NCBI RefSeq assembly: GCF_022317005.1
Contig: NZ_CP081006.1
Location: 3,782,001-3,846,000 of the forward strand
Source: Mycobacterium sp. IDR2000157661
Lineage (GTDB): Bacteria; Actinomycetota; Actinomycetes; Mycobacteriales; Mycobacteriaceae
Reading direction: 5' to 3'
DNA: 64,000 bases
This document shows, piece by piece, positions 27,656 to 34,449 of this stretch (position 1 is the first letter of the stretch; every line of letters begins with the position of its first letter). The notes beneath the pieces were generated by a model. It was given only the letters and a program-made list of their open reading frames with translations. It was not told the DNA's origin and did no database searches. The position numbers and the translations under genes are program-made.

Positions 27656-28407
27656 CGACATCTCACCAGCTGCCCGCGCTCGATTGCCACGCCCACATCG
27701 CACCCGACGTCACACACCGCCAGCTCGCTGCACTCGGAGATGCGGCCGTCTTCGCGGTTACACGCGACCTCGACGAGGCCGACGCGGTCACAAACCGTCA
27801 CGACAAGAAACTTGTGTGGGGAATCGGAGTTCATCCGGCGTTTCCAGCCGCAGTCGCCGCCTACGATCCCGACCGCTTCCGGGCGCTGCTCCCACACTTC
27901 GCGTTCGTCGGGGAAGTCGGTATGGACCGCCGCACTCCACTCGACAGCGGACGAGCCGTTTTTTCAGACATTCTCACGGCCTGCTCAGATCGACCCGTGC
28001 TGATCTCGGTGCACAGCACGGGGCGAGTGTCAGCGGTGCTCGATGAACTCGAGAACAAACGACATGTCGGAGTCATCCTGCACTGGTTCACCGGCGCCTC
28101 TCGCGATCTGGCTCGCGCACTCGAAATGAACCTATATTTCTCGGTTAACGCCGCGATGCCCGACACCGTGTTCGAGGCGATCCCCCGTGATCGCTTGCTT
28201 CCCGAAACCGACTTCCCCGCACGGACAGTCCGAGCGCAGCGGCCTGGCCACGTCGACACTCTCGAAGACCGGCTGTCCACTGTCTGGGGACAAGGCATTC
28301 AAGACGTCCGATACCGCCTGTGGCGCAACCTGAAAACGATTGCCGTCGACAGCGGTGCCATCGAGACGCTTCCCGAGAACATTGCGGACATCATCGTCGC
28401 GACGTGA
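27652..28407 (+). CDS. qatD: QatD, TatD-like metal-dependent DNase
   Basis: This 251-residue protein overlaps the qatC stop (ATGA). It has TatD metal-site motifs: DCHAHI at 11-16, GIGVHP, GEVGMD, HSTGR, HWFTG and ETDFP near 184-188. TatD enzymes are Mg-dependent nucleases, and QatD is the fourth Qat gene. The four genes overlap or abut throughout, so one transcript is likely. The stop lies 22 bp before palindrome copy 2. Confidence 0.9.
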   Translation: MTTSHQLPALDCHAHIAPDVTHRQLAALGDAAVFAVTRDLDEADAVTNRHDKKLVWGIGVHPAFPAAVAAYDPDRFRALLPHFAFVGEVGMDRRTPLDSGRAVFSDILTACSDRPVLISVHSTGRVSAVLDELENKRHVGVILHWFTGASRDLARALEMNLYFSVNAAMPDTVFEAIPRDRLLPETDFPARTVRAQRPGHVDTLEDRLSTVWGQGIQDVRYRLWRNLKTIAVDSGAIETLPENIADIIVAT

Positions 28408-28429
28408 ACCGCCGGACACGTGCAGCCGG

Positions 28430-28457
28430 TTCATGGATAACGAAGATTATCCATGAA
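28430..28457. repeat. 28-bp palindromic site, copy 2 (11-6-11)
   Basis: Left arm TTCATGGATAA, spacer CGAAGA, right arm TTATCCATGAA, a perfect inverted repeat. The arms match copy 1 (22184-22211). The pair brackets the small-protein/Fic module and qatABCD, 6.27 kb outer edge to outer edge. It could act as a qat terminator, but identical arms at both ends point to a sequence-specific site. Confidence 0.7.
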
Positions 28458-28515
28458 CGAACCCGGAAGACGTTGGAAGGCAGATTATTTGGCACCTGTG
28501 CTACGTTCGTTAGTC

Positions 28516-28528
28516 CGTCACGGTGACG
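28516..28528. repeat. GTCAC-N-GTGAC palindrome, copy 1
   Basis: CGTCACGGTGACG is a perfect palindrome around one central base. Further copies lie at 28704-28714 and 29101-29113, all within 600 bp in the gene-poor stretch before dif. A shared protein-binding site is possible. No regulator is identified. Confidence 0.5.
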
Positions 28529-28703
28529 TATCTGGCTTCGGTCAGCGTTGATGCCGGTCGGGTGTGAGTTTCACCGGTGGGCTGTTACATCCCGTCCGGC
28601 GCGGTGACGCGCGGCGCTCGTGTTTCCCTGGAAACGCACCACGTGCTGGCCACCCGTAAGGAAGCGGGCCGGAGCCACGAGAGGGGCGCCGCAGAGCCGA
28701 AGC

Positions 28704-28714
28704 GTCACAGTGAC
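28704..28714. repeat. GTCAC-N-GTGAC palindrome, copy 2
   Basis: GTCACAGTGAC, 57 bp upstream of the small open frame at 28771. Its position could make it an operator for that gene. Confidence 0.45.
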
Positions 28715-28770
28715 AATAGGGTTAGGCTGAGGCCCATCGACGTAACAGGAAACAATCTCGGGATTCGCGG

Positions 28771-29043
28771 ATGTGCAGCCAACCGCCAGCAATGAATCAT
28801 GAATTCTCAGACCCATCCGAATTCCAAGGGATGAGGGCGGATGATGCGCGCCGTGCCGCCGAACGTTGTCGGGATCTCGGCGACTCTGCACTGATCCGGG
28901 CAGCCACGGATGAGCCAGTGTCGGCGTCCAGGCTGCCGGTGCGAACATTTGGACAGCTCCCAAATTTGCATGTTCCAGAAGACTTTGACGAACCGCTAAC
29001 AGACGCGGAAAACGCTGTCTGGGAAGCCGATTCGGCAGATTAA
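28771..29043 (+). CDS. Small hypothetical protein with an antitoxin-like C terminus
   Basis: This frame of up to 90 residues (an internal ATG lies at 28792) is acidic. It ends in LPNLHVPEDFDEPLTDAEN, reminiscent of the tail of Phd/YefM-type antitoxins. Codon use is poorer in G/C third bases than neighbouring core genes. The ribosome site is weak (GGGAT) and no toxin follows. It may be an antitoxin remnant or not a gene. Confidence 0.3.
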   Translation: MCSQPPAMNHEFSDPSEFQGMRADDARRAAERCRDLGDSALIRAATDEPVSASRLPVRTFGQLPNLHVPEDFDEPLTDAENAVWEADSAD

Positions 29044-29100
29044 TTCGACTTCAACGCAGCGACAGTTGGGTTCCTTAGGGGCCCGCCAACGCCCTTAATG

Positions 29101-29113
29101 CGTCACAGTGACG
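29101..29113. repeat. GTCAC-N-GTGAC palindrome, copy 3
   Basis: CGTCACAGTGACG is a perfect palindrome 252 bp left of dif. The stretch 29044-29452 contains this site and dif, and no gene I can support. Confidence 0.45.
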
Positions 29114-29364
29114 AAAAACGGTGGGGGTGCCCAGGTGGTGCAGGTGGGGTAAGTGTGCCGTCAGCGAGCTCGATTGGCGGGCTCGGCGCGAGGTCCGATC
29201 ACACGACCAGCGCGGAAGCATCACGAGACGCACAGCCCGATAGGCGAATAACTGAAAACCGTGTGCGCTCGGTCGGCGCAGTAGTGAAAAAGTCGGAGAT
29301 CAACTGCAAAACGACATCACGGACGGGTTCGGGCGAGTCAGTCGCCGCCGTAGCATGTAGATGA

Positions 29365-29392
29365 AGTGCCGATAAGCCACATTATGTCAAGT
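29365..29392. other. dif: Candidate chromosomal dif site (XerCD recombination, replication terminus)
   Basis: Arm AGTGCCGATAA, 6-bp spacer GCCACA, arm TTATGTCAAGT. Against E. coli dif (GGTGCGCATAA / TTATGTTAAAT) the arms match at 8 of 11 and 9 of 11 positions, including the ATAA and TTATGT cores next to the spacer. XerC and XerD resolve chromosome dimers at dif, so the window would span the terminus. It sits in non-coding DNA between accessory genes and mazEF. Evidence is by-eye alignment. Confidence 0.8.
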
Positions 29393-29452
29393 AGGCCTTC
29401 CGCATCTGCGCTGCGTCCCAATGGTTTTCATCCGATACCCACCGTGCAGCGC

Positions 29453-29764
29453 TCATAGGTCGAGGACGATTCGCAGTGCCGCATCAACGCGGCGCATCTC
29501 GTCTAAGCCGAGGAACCCGATGCTCTTGCCGAGCCGGCCCGGATCGACTGCCGCGGCTTGCTCGGCAAGCACCCGGGTGTTGACGCCGCCGATATCAACC
29601 TCGGGACGAAAGCTGGCGGCACGAGCCGACGTAGACGTTGGCGCGACTAGCCAGGTCGAAAGAGGCAGCTGATCTGACTGGATGACTACGGCGTAGCGGG
29701 AACCCGCCTGCTCGTGACCGCGACTCCCCCGCGGGGCATGCAACTGGAATACCTCACCACGCAC
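29453..29764 (-). CDS. mazF: MazF/PemK-type toxin (endoribonuclease)
   Basis: This 103-residue toxin begins VRGEVFQLHAP and continues SRYAVVIQSDQLPLSTWLVAPTS, the MazF beta-barrel pattern, with GFLGLDEMRRVDAALRIVL at the C terminus. MazF toxins cut RNA at short sequences. GTG at 29764 overlaps the antitoxin end by 11 bases. A longer frame upstream reads inside the antitoxin and is not part of the protein. Confidence 0.85.
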   Translation of the reverse strand: MRGEVFQLHAPRGSRGHEQAGSRYAVVIQSDQLPLSTWLVAPTSTSARAASFRPEVDIGGVNTRVLAEQAAAVDPGRLGKSIGFLGLDEMRRVDAALRIVLDL

Positions 29765-29987
29765 GCAGAGTCTCCATATCGCGCAGCACCTGCATGGCCT
29801 CAGCGCGATCGGACTCGTCCTCAGCAAGCCTTTCCGCCTCGGCGCGAATCGTCGCGCTGGCCTTCCGTCGTGCAGCATCAATGAGAGCAGACCGAACGGC
29901 TGCGGACACAGCCGTGCCATCTTTAGTCAAGACCTCCAGCGCCTTTGATGTGTCCTCGTCCGGCCGGAAGGTGATCGTGTCAGCCAT
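29754..29987 (-). CDS. mazE: MazE-type ribbon-helix-helix antitoxin
   Basis: This 77-residue protein has a ribbon-helix-helix N terminus (ADTITFRPDEDTSKALEVLTKDGTAVSAAVRSALIDAA) and a charged C-terminal helix (AEAERLAEDESDRAEAMQVLRD) suited to toxin binding. It precedes and overlaps mazF, the usual order. It probably represses its own promoter through the inverted repeat immediately upstream. Confidence 0.85.
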   Translation of the reverse strand: MADTITFRPDEDTSKALEVLTKDGTAVSAAVRSALIDAARRKASATIRAEAERLAEDESDRAEAMQVLRDMETLRAW

Positions 29988-29993
29988 AGCGAC

Positions 29994-30011
29994 ATTGTAC
30001 GACAGTTCGTA
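29994..30011 (-). promoter_or_regulatory. mazEF promoter -10 with overlapping inverted repeat
   Basis: On the minus strand a TACAAT -10 hexamer (29999-29994) lies just before ATG 29987, so the transcript would start about at the ATG and be leaderless or nearly so. TACGA-CAGT-TCGTA at 29998-30011 overlaps the -10 and is a good operator for the ribbon-helix-helix antitoxin. Confidence 0.5.
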
Positions 30012-30103
30012 AGACAGTCACCGGATCGGCAACAGCATCGTTCCGCAGAGCGGCGCCTACGGCGGGATCGTCCAAGGCGGGTTACGGGTACGCACCTGGG
30101 AGG

Positions 30104-30310
30104 TCAGCCCGCAGTCGGATCCGCCTGCGTCTTCCTCACTCTCCGCAGCAACTCGTCGCGACCCAGCCAGCGATGCGAGCGCTGCGGCACGGCGGTCAGC
30201 AGCGCCACCGGCTTGCCGTTCACGGTGATCGTGATGTCCTCGCCGGCCGCGGCGCGCCGCAAGACCGACGCGGTCTCATTGCGCAGTTCACGAGAGGCAA
30301 CGTCACTCAT
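30104..30310 (-). CDS. Phd/YefM-family antitoxin, no toxin partner
   Basis: This 68-residue protein (SDVASRELRNETASVLRRAAAGEDITITVNGKPVALL) matches the Phd/YefM N-terminal fold that binds DNA. I chose ATG 30310, where the family N terminus begins; ATG 30349 would add 13 unrelated residues. Such genes normally precede a VapC PIN-domain toxin, but 30000-30103 downstream codes for none. It is an orphan antitoxin or the remnant of a pair. Confidence 0.75.
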   Translation of the reverse strand: MSDVASRELRNETASVLRRAAAGEDITITVNGKPVALLTAVPQRSHRWLGRDELLRRVRKTQADPTAG

Positions 30311-30359
30311 GCTACGAACGCAGCGCGACCGTAGTAACTCGAGGGGCACGCGATCATGC

Positions 30360-31241
30360 TCAACCCAGTAGTGGCCACCGGCCCTCGGTGAGATCGGTCA
30401 ATGCGCTCTGCATATCTGCCTCGACGCGGGATCCGAATGCCTCGGCACTCTCACCGCGGCCAGGGGTCATCGGCGGCAGGACCCGTGTCACGAGTTTGGT
30501 GGGTAGCGGGATGTACGGCAGCAATCCCACTGCGCCGACGTTCAGTCCCCACGGCAGCGAGACGCTCACCGGCAGCGCCTTGACACGGAACAACTTGTCG
30601 AGCCGCAACGCCCGCGCGAGACGCTCTCCGCTGGACAACACCAACAGTGACTCACCCGCCCCCGCCGTCACCACTGGCACGATCGGCACCTGGCGGTCGA
30701 TGGCGAGCTTGGCGAAACCACTGCGGCCGTCGAAGATCACCCGATTGCGATCCTCGAAAGTCTTGCCGGCGTCTTTGTCCCCGCCCGGAAAGACAAGAAC
30801 GTGATGTCCTGCGTCGAACGCCTCGACAGCGCTGTCCCGGCTCGCCGGACGCGCGCCGAGCGGCTCCAACAGGCGGCCGACGCGCAACGTCCACGCCAGT
30901 TGATGTGTCAACACCGTCACCGGACGGTCGAGATTCAACTCCGCCAACGTGGCACGGACGGCGAAGACATTGAGATCGACCACACCGCCGAAGCCGTGAT
31001 TCGCGACGAACAACACCGGCTCCGGCAGCGACCGCACCGCTGCGTCGATGTCGAGACGGTGGTATCGACGCACGAATTCGACGGCACCGGCCGAGATCGC
31101 CGACATCGCGCGGAAGACGACCTCGTCCGCCAGCGCGCCGCGGTCGGGCAGGCTCTCGGCGATCTCCTCCAGCGCTGCCATCAGACTGTCGGTGAAGGCC
31201 TCCAGACCCTTTCGCGCATCGTGGTGCTCCGTGTCCGTCAA
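30360..31241 (-). CDS. Lysophospholipid acyltransferase-family protein
   Basis: This 293-residue protein resembles mycobacterial PlsC-like/DGAT-like acyltransferases: VLFVANHGFGGVVDLNVFAV holds the His and Asp in the acyltransferase position, and VLVFPGGDKDAGKTF matches the FPEG-like block. PIVPVVTAGAGESLLVL follows. It probably acylates a glycerol-type lipid at the membrane. TTG 31241 is preferred because GGGAGGT lies 7 bases upstream; GTG 31250 is an alternative. The longer upstream frame overlaps the divergent FKBP region and is discarded. Confidence 0.75.
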   Translation of the reverse strand: MTDTEHHDARKGLEAFTDSLMAALEEIAESLPDRGALADEVVFRAMSAISAGAVEFVRRYHRLDIDAAVRSLPEPVLFVANHGFGGVVDLNVFAVRATLAELNLDRPVTVLTHQLAWTLRVGRLLEPLGARPASRDSAVEAFDAGHHVLVFPGGDKDAGKTFEDRNRVIFDGRSGFAKLAIDRQVPIVPVVTAGAGESLLVLSSGERLARALRLDKLFRVKALPVSVSLPWGLNVGAVGLLPYIPLPTKLVTRVLPPMTPGRGESAEAFGSRVEADMQSALTDLTEGRWPLLG

Positions 31242-31385
31242 GGTGAACACCTCCCGGTCAGCGCGCGCAGGCGAGACGATTATGCACGGGAACAGCGTCG
31301 CAAGGGGGCGCGTCGCCTCATGTGTCTCTCCGATAGTCGACGGGCTACCGGCAGCGACCGCGGCCTCAGCGGTACCGTGGCGGCC

Positions 31386-32030
31386 GTGAACTTCTCTCCT
31401 GTGTCGCTCGTCGCAGTCGGCGCGGCGTCGCTTGCCATGGTGCTCGCCGGATGTGGTTCGGACACGGATACTCAGTCGGCCACCACCACCACGTCGCCCA
31501 CCACCACCACGTCGCCCACCACCGACGTCTTCACACCGCCCTCGTTGACGCAGACGCCTCCCGAGGATGCGCCGTGCCCCATGGCGGCCCCTGCGGAGGG
31601 CAGCGCCCCCGACTGGACGTTGTCGGGAGCGACGGGCAGCGTCGCGGTCACCGGACCGACGGACAAGGCTGCGCCGCAGATCGACGTGCAGGCACCCTTC
31701 AGCGTCACCGAAACCCAGGTGCAGACGCTGCAACCCGGTGACGGACCCGTCGTCGCGGACAACGCGACGGTGCTGGTGTGCTACATGGGTGTCAACGGCC
31801 GGGACGGCAGCGTATTCGACAGCACCTACGACCGAGGGGCGCCGGTCGACTTCCCGCTCGGCGGGGTCGTGCCCGGGTTCCAGAAGGCCATTGCCGGACA
31901 GAAGGTCGGCTCCACCGTCGCCGTCGCGATGAGGCCTGCCGACGGTTACCCGGAGGGTCAGCCCGCCGCCGGCATTCAGCCGGGCGACTCCCTCGTCTTC
32001 GCCATCAAGATCCTCGACGCCGCGAACTGA
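31386..32030 (+). CDS. FKBP-type peptidyl-prolyl isomerase lipoprotein
   Basis: This 214-residue protein starts at GTG 31386 and has a lipobox (VLAGC, Cys23), so it should be a surface lipoprotein. A Thr/Ser linker (31480-31540; a short TCGCCCACCACCAC repeat in DNA) precedes a C-terminal FKBP domain: VLVCYMGVNGRDGSVFDSTYDRG, VVPGFQKAIAGQKVGS and QPGDSLVFAIKILD. It catalyses prolyl isomerisation of exported proteins. The 409-codon frame starting at 30801 overlaps the acyltransferase and is not the gene. Confidence 0.85.
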   Translation: MNFSPVSLVAVGAASLAMVLAGCGSDTDTQSATTTTSPTTTTSPTTDVFTPPSLTQTPPEDAPCPMAAPAEGSAPDWTLSGATGSVAVTGPTDKAAPQIDVQAPFSVTETQVQTLQPGDGPVVADNATVLVCYMGVNGRDGSVFDSTYDRGAPVDFPLGGVVPGFQKAIAGQKVGSTVAVAMRPADGYPEGQPAAGIQPGDSLVFAIKILDAAN

Positions 32031-32045
32031 GCCGACGGCGCTCAG
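32027..32045. terminator. Short hairpin between convergent genes
   Basis: CTGAGC and GCTCAG form a 6-bp stem across a 7-base loop, overlapping the stop codons of the FKBP and ceramidase-like genes. There is no T run. A weak bidirectional terminator is possible. Confidence 0.3.
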
Positions 32046-32548
32046 GTCTCATCGCGTCCTGGGCCATCATCACCGCGGGCCATCACCACCGCGGCAGCCA
32101 AGGCGGCCACGGCGGACAGGACGTGCCAGGCGCCGTGGAACTGCCACAGGCTGTCGGGTCGGCAGAGCGGCGATCCGGAGCGGCCGGCAACATACGCGAC
32201 GAGACCGACCCCGAAGATCGTTGCCGGCATCAGCCAGCCCGACCAGTCGCGCCGCATCCCGCTGCGGACCACGCCGAGGACACACAGCAGGCCCAACAGC
32301 ACGATCGGCCAATCGTGGACCGGTCCCGCCCACGACGGCTGAGGCCCGTGGTAGACGATGCTTCCCGCGCCGACCGCCACCAACGCCACCCCGGCGGCCA
32401 GGGACAGCGGCGCCCGCAACCGCGCGGCCCAGATCACCGCTATCAATCCCGCAGCGACGTAGGCCACGCTCGTCAGCGCCAACACCGGCTGGGCCAGCGC
32501 GGCGTCCACGATGCGCTCGCAGTCTGAGGAACCGATCCCCGACGCCAT
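32042..32548 (-). CDS. Ceramidase-like multipass membrane protein
   Basis: This 168-residue protein has about six hydrophobic segments. SIVYHGPQPSWAGPVHDWPIVLLG and SLWQFHGAWHVLSAVA contain His/Asp residues arranged like the metal site of alkaline-ceramidase-type hydrolases. Substrate is unknown. ATG 32548 lies 14 bp after the stop of the transglycosylase gene, suggesting co-transcription. Confidence 0.6.
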   Translation of the reverse strand: MASGIGSSDCERIVDAALAQPVLALTSVAYVAAGLIAVIWAARLRAPLSLAAGVALVAVGAGSIVYHGPQPSWAGPVHDWPIVLLGLLCVLGVVRSGMRRDWSGWLMPATIFGVGLVAYVAGRSGSPLCRPDSLWQFHGAWHVLSAVAALAAAVVMARGDDGPGRDET

Positions 32549-32562
32549 GGCATCAACCGGTG

Positions 32563-33543
32563 TCACTGCGGGTGATGCGCCAGATAGTCCTGCACGGGTA
32601 TTCGCGTGGTCTCGGCGTAACCCAAGGGAAGGACGATGTCGCCTGCCGTCGTCAAGTAATAGATGTCCCACCGGTGATACGCGGCGAACGCCGCTGGGTC
32701 GGCCGCCATCACCGTCGCGTAGTCGGTGACCGCCTCCACGTACCGGTCGGAGTTGTTGTACCGGAAGAGCGCTCGTTCCGGCGCGTGGCCGAAGCCGTTC
32801 GCCGCGAGATGCCTGCCTGCCGCCATGATGCTGTCGTGCGGCGAGTTGATGTCGCCGCCCCCGCCGTAGGCGGCGAAGGTGGACGGCAGGAACTGCATCG
32901 GACCCTGGGCACCGGCGGTGCTGGTTCCGGCGACGCGCCCGAAGCCGGTCTCGATGAGGTTGATCGCGGCCAGGAAGCTCCATCCCACGCCGGTCGCATC
33001 CTGAGCCTTGCGGTAGTAGCCGAGCAGTTCGTCCGAGGGCGCCGGCTCAACGATCCGCCAGGCCGGCATCGTGTCCGGTGGCTGTCCCCCGTTCACCCGG
33101 GCCAGCTGTCGACGCGCGTTGATGTTGCGGTCGAATGCGTCGAGAAGCTGGGCAGGGACGCGAGGTCGGACCACCGCGTCCCAATCCGGGTGGCGCGCGA
33201 GAACCCGGTAGGCCCGCTGCTGACGACGCGCCGCCGCCACCAGTACCGCTTCGGGCTCCGACTCAGCGCGCAGCGTCCGTTCATCGGCCACCAGGTCGTC
33301 GGCCATCCGGACGGGATCCGACGCCAGCCGCGGTTGGGCAGGCGCCTGCTCGGAGGGGGCCGGAACGCCGGCGGTCGGCGTGGCGGTGGCCTCGACGCTG
33401 GACGATGGTGGATTCGACGGCGGAGACGGTTCGATCGGCTGCGAGCAGGCGCCCAATGCGCCCACCAGCACCAGAGCGAGCACCGGCATAGGGGACCTAC
33501 ACGTTGAAGTCCGGCGGCGACGGAATTTACTGCGGTCGATCAT
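32563..33543 (-). CDS. Lytic murein transglycosylase lipoprotein
   Basis: This protein of up to 326 residues has a lipobox (LGAC) after a basic n-region, a Pro/Ser-rich linker, then an SLT domain: SFLAAINLIETGFGRV with the catalytic Glu, AGAQGPMQFLPSTFAAYG, and HDSIMAAGRHLAANGF. It cleaves the glycan strands of peptidoglycan at the outer face of the membrane. ATG 33543 overlaps the DUF4333 gene by 17 bp; ATG 33489 would leave a very short n-region. It probably lies in one operon with both neighbours. Confidence 0.82.
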   Translation of the reverse strand: MIDRSKFRRRRTSTCRSPMPVLALVLVGALGACSQPIEPSPPSNPPSSSVEATATPTAGVPAPSEQAPAQPRLASDPVRMADDLVADERTLRAESEPEAVLVAAARRQQRAYRVLARHPDWDAVVRPRVPAQLLDAFDRNINARRQLARVNGGQPPDTMPAWRIVEPAPSDELLGYYRKAQDATGVGWSFLAAINLIETGFGRVAGTSTAGAQGPMQFLPSTFAAYGGGGDINSPHDSIMAAGRHLAANGFGHAPERALFRYNNSDRYVEAVTDYATVMAADPAAFAAYHRWDIYYLTTAGDIVLPLGYAETTRIPVQDYLAHHPQ

Positions 33544-33838
33544 CGACCTTGAAATCGAAGCTGACGTCGGTGCCCTCGACCTTCGTCACCGTCACCGTCA
33601 CGCCGTAGGTGTCGTCGCCGTCCTTCAGCTCACACCGCTCGGTGTTGCCGACCTCACCTCTGAGGTTCTGTGGGCAGGTCACCGAATCCGGTGCGCGGCC
33701 GACCTGCTGCTCGAGGCGCTTGTTGATCTCACCCGCCAGGTCTTCTCTGTCGACGGTCGGCGTTCCGCTCGAACAACCGACCATCACGGCGGCGGCGCTG
33801 GACACCAGCGCCATCCGAATCAGCTGGCCCGTCACCAT
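33527..33838 (-). CDS. DUF4333 lipoprotein
   Basis: This 103-residue protein has a lipobox (VMVGC) and a small domain with a Cys pair (VTCPQNL, ERCELKDGDDTYGVTVTVTKVEG), as in mycobacterial DUF4333 proteins. ATG 33838 is preferred over 33862 because AGGGA sits 7 bases upstream and the signal peptide begins there. Its function is unknown; it is probably extracytoplasmic. Confidence 0.75.
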   Translation of the reverse strand: MVTGQLIRMALVSSAAAVMVGCSSGTPTVDREDLAGEINKRLEQQVGRAPDSVTCPQNLRGEVGNTERCELKDGDDTYGVTVTVTKVEGTDVSFDFKVDDRPQ

Positions 33839-33921
33839 GTCGATCCCTCCCCTTGCCGGCACTCACGTCGCGAGGCGATCTCTACCTGCTGAACATAGCG
33901 GAGCGGCCGAGGGCGCTGGGG

Positions 33922-34062
33922 TCAGTTCGTGGCCTCGGGCCCACCATCGGGGCCTGCGCGGCGGCGGCCGCCGTAGCTGTTCTCGTCCAGCGCAAAGCTG
34001 ACGACGATGACGAACACGACCAAACCGATCATCACCATGCGAAGGGTGGTTTCAATGCTCAT
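33922..34062 (-). CDS. 46-residue single-pass membrane protein
   Basis: The sequence from ATG 34062 is a short N terminus, one hydrophobic helix (MVMIGLVVFVIVVSFALDE) and a basic/Gly-rich tail. GAGGAG lies 7 bases upstream, which fixes the start within a longer frame. No family is recognised. Confidence 0.6.
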   Translation of the reverse strand: MSIETTLRMVMIGLVVFVIVVSFALDENSYGGRRRAGPDGGPEATN

Positions 34063-34250
34063 TGTCCGCTCCTCACGTCGTTGCCGGACTTCAAGATCAG
34101 CCTGGATCGACGGTAGGCGGATACTTGACGTTCTTCGTAAGGGCAATTGTCACGGTGCTTAGGGCCGAAAGTCCCTGAGGCCGGTCCGTTTGGACGTCGT
34201 TACCGACGGGTGGTTTCGGGTATCAGAACCACGAATCCGAAGGAGACGAG

Positions 34251-34382
34251 ATGAGCACACCACAACAGCCGGGCAACGACGACGACGCTGCCGAAGCCCA
34301 GCCCGCGAGCCCGGCTTACTCGACGCCGCCTCCGGAAGGACTGCCCTCAGCCGACGACGACGAGCCGACGACCGCTGAGTAA
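34251..34382 (+). CDS. 43-residue acidic Pro-rich small protein
   Basis: ATG 34251 to TAA 34382 encodes an acidic, Ala/Pro-rich, probably disordered peptide (PGNDDDAAEA, SADDDEPTTAE). AAGGAG 6 bases upstream is a strong ribosome site. It stands alone between divergent neighbours. No family is recognised. Confidence 0.55.
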   Translation: MSTPQQPGNDDDAAEAQPASPAYSTPPPEGLPSADDDEPTTAE

Positions 34383-34449
34383 CGTACCGCCACAGCACTA
34401 TTCATGCAGGGTGCGCGGCAGCGACACGACCTGAGTACACCGAACAGGA

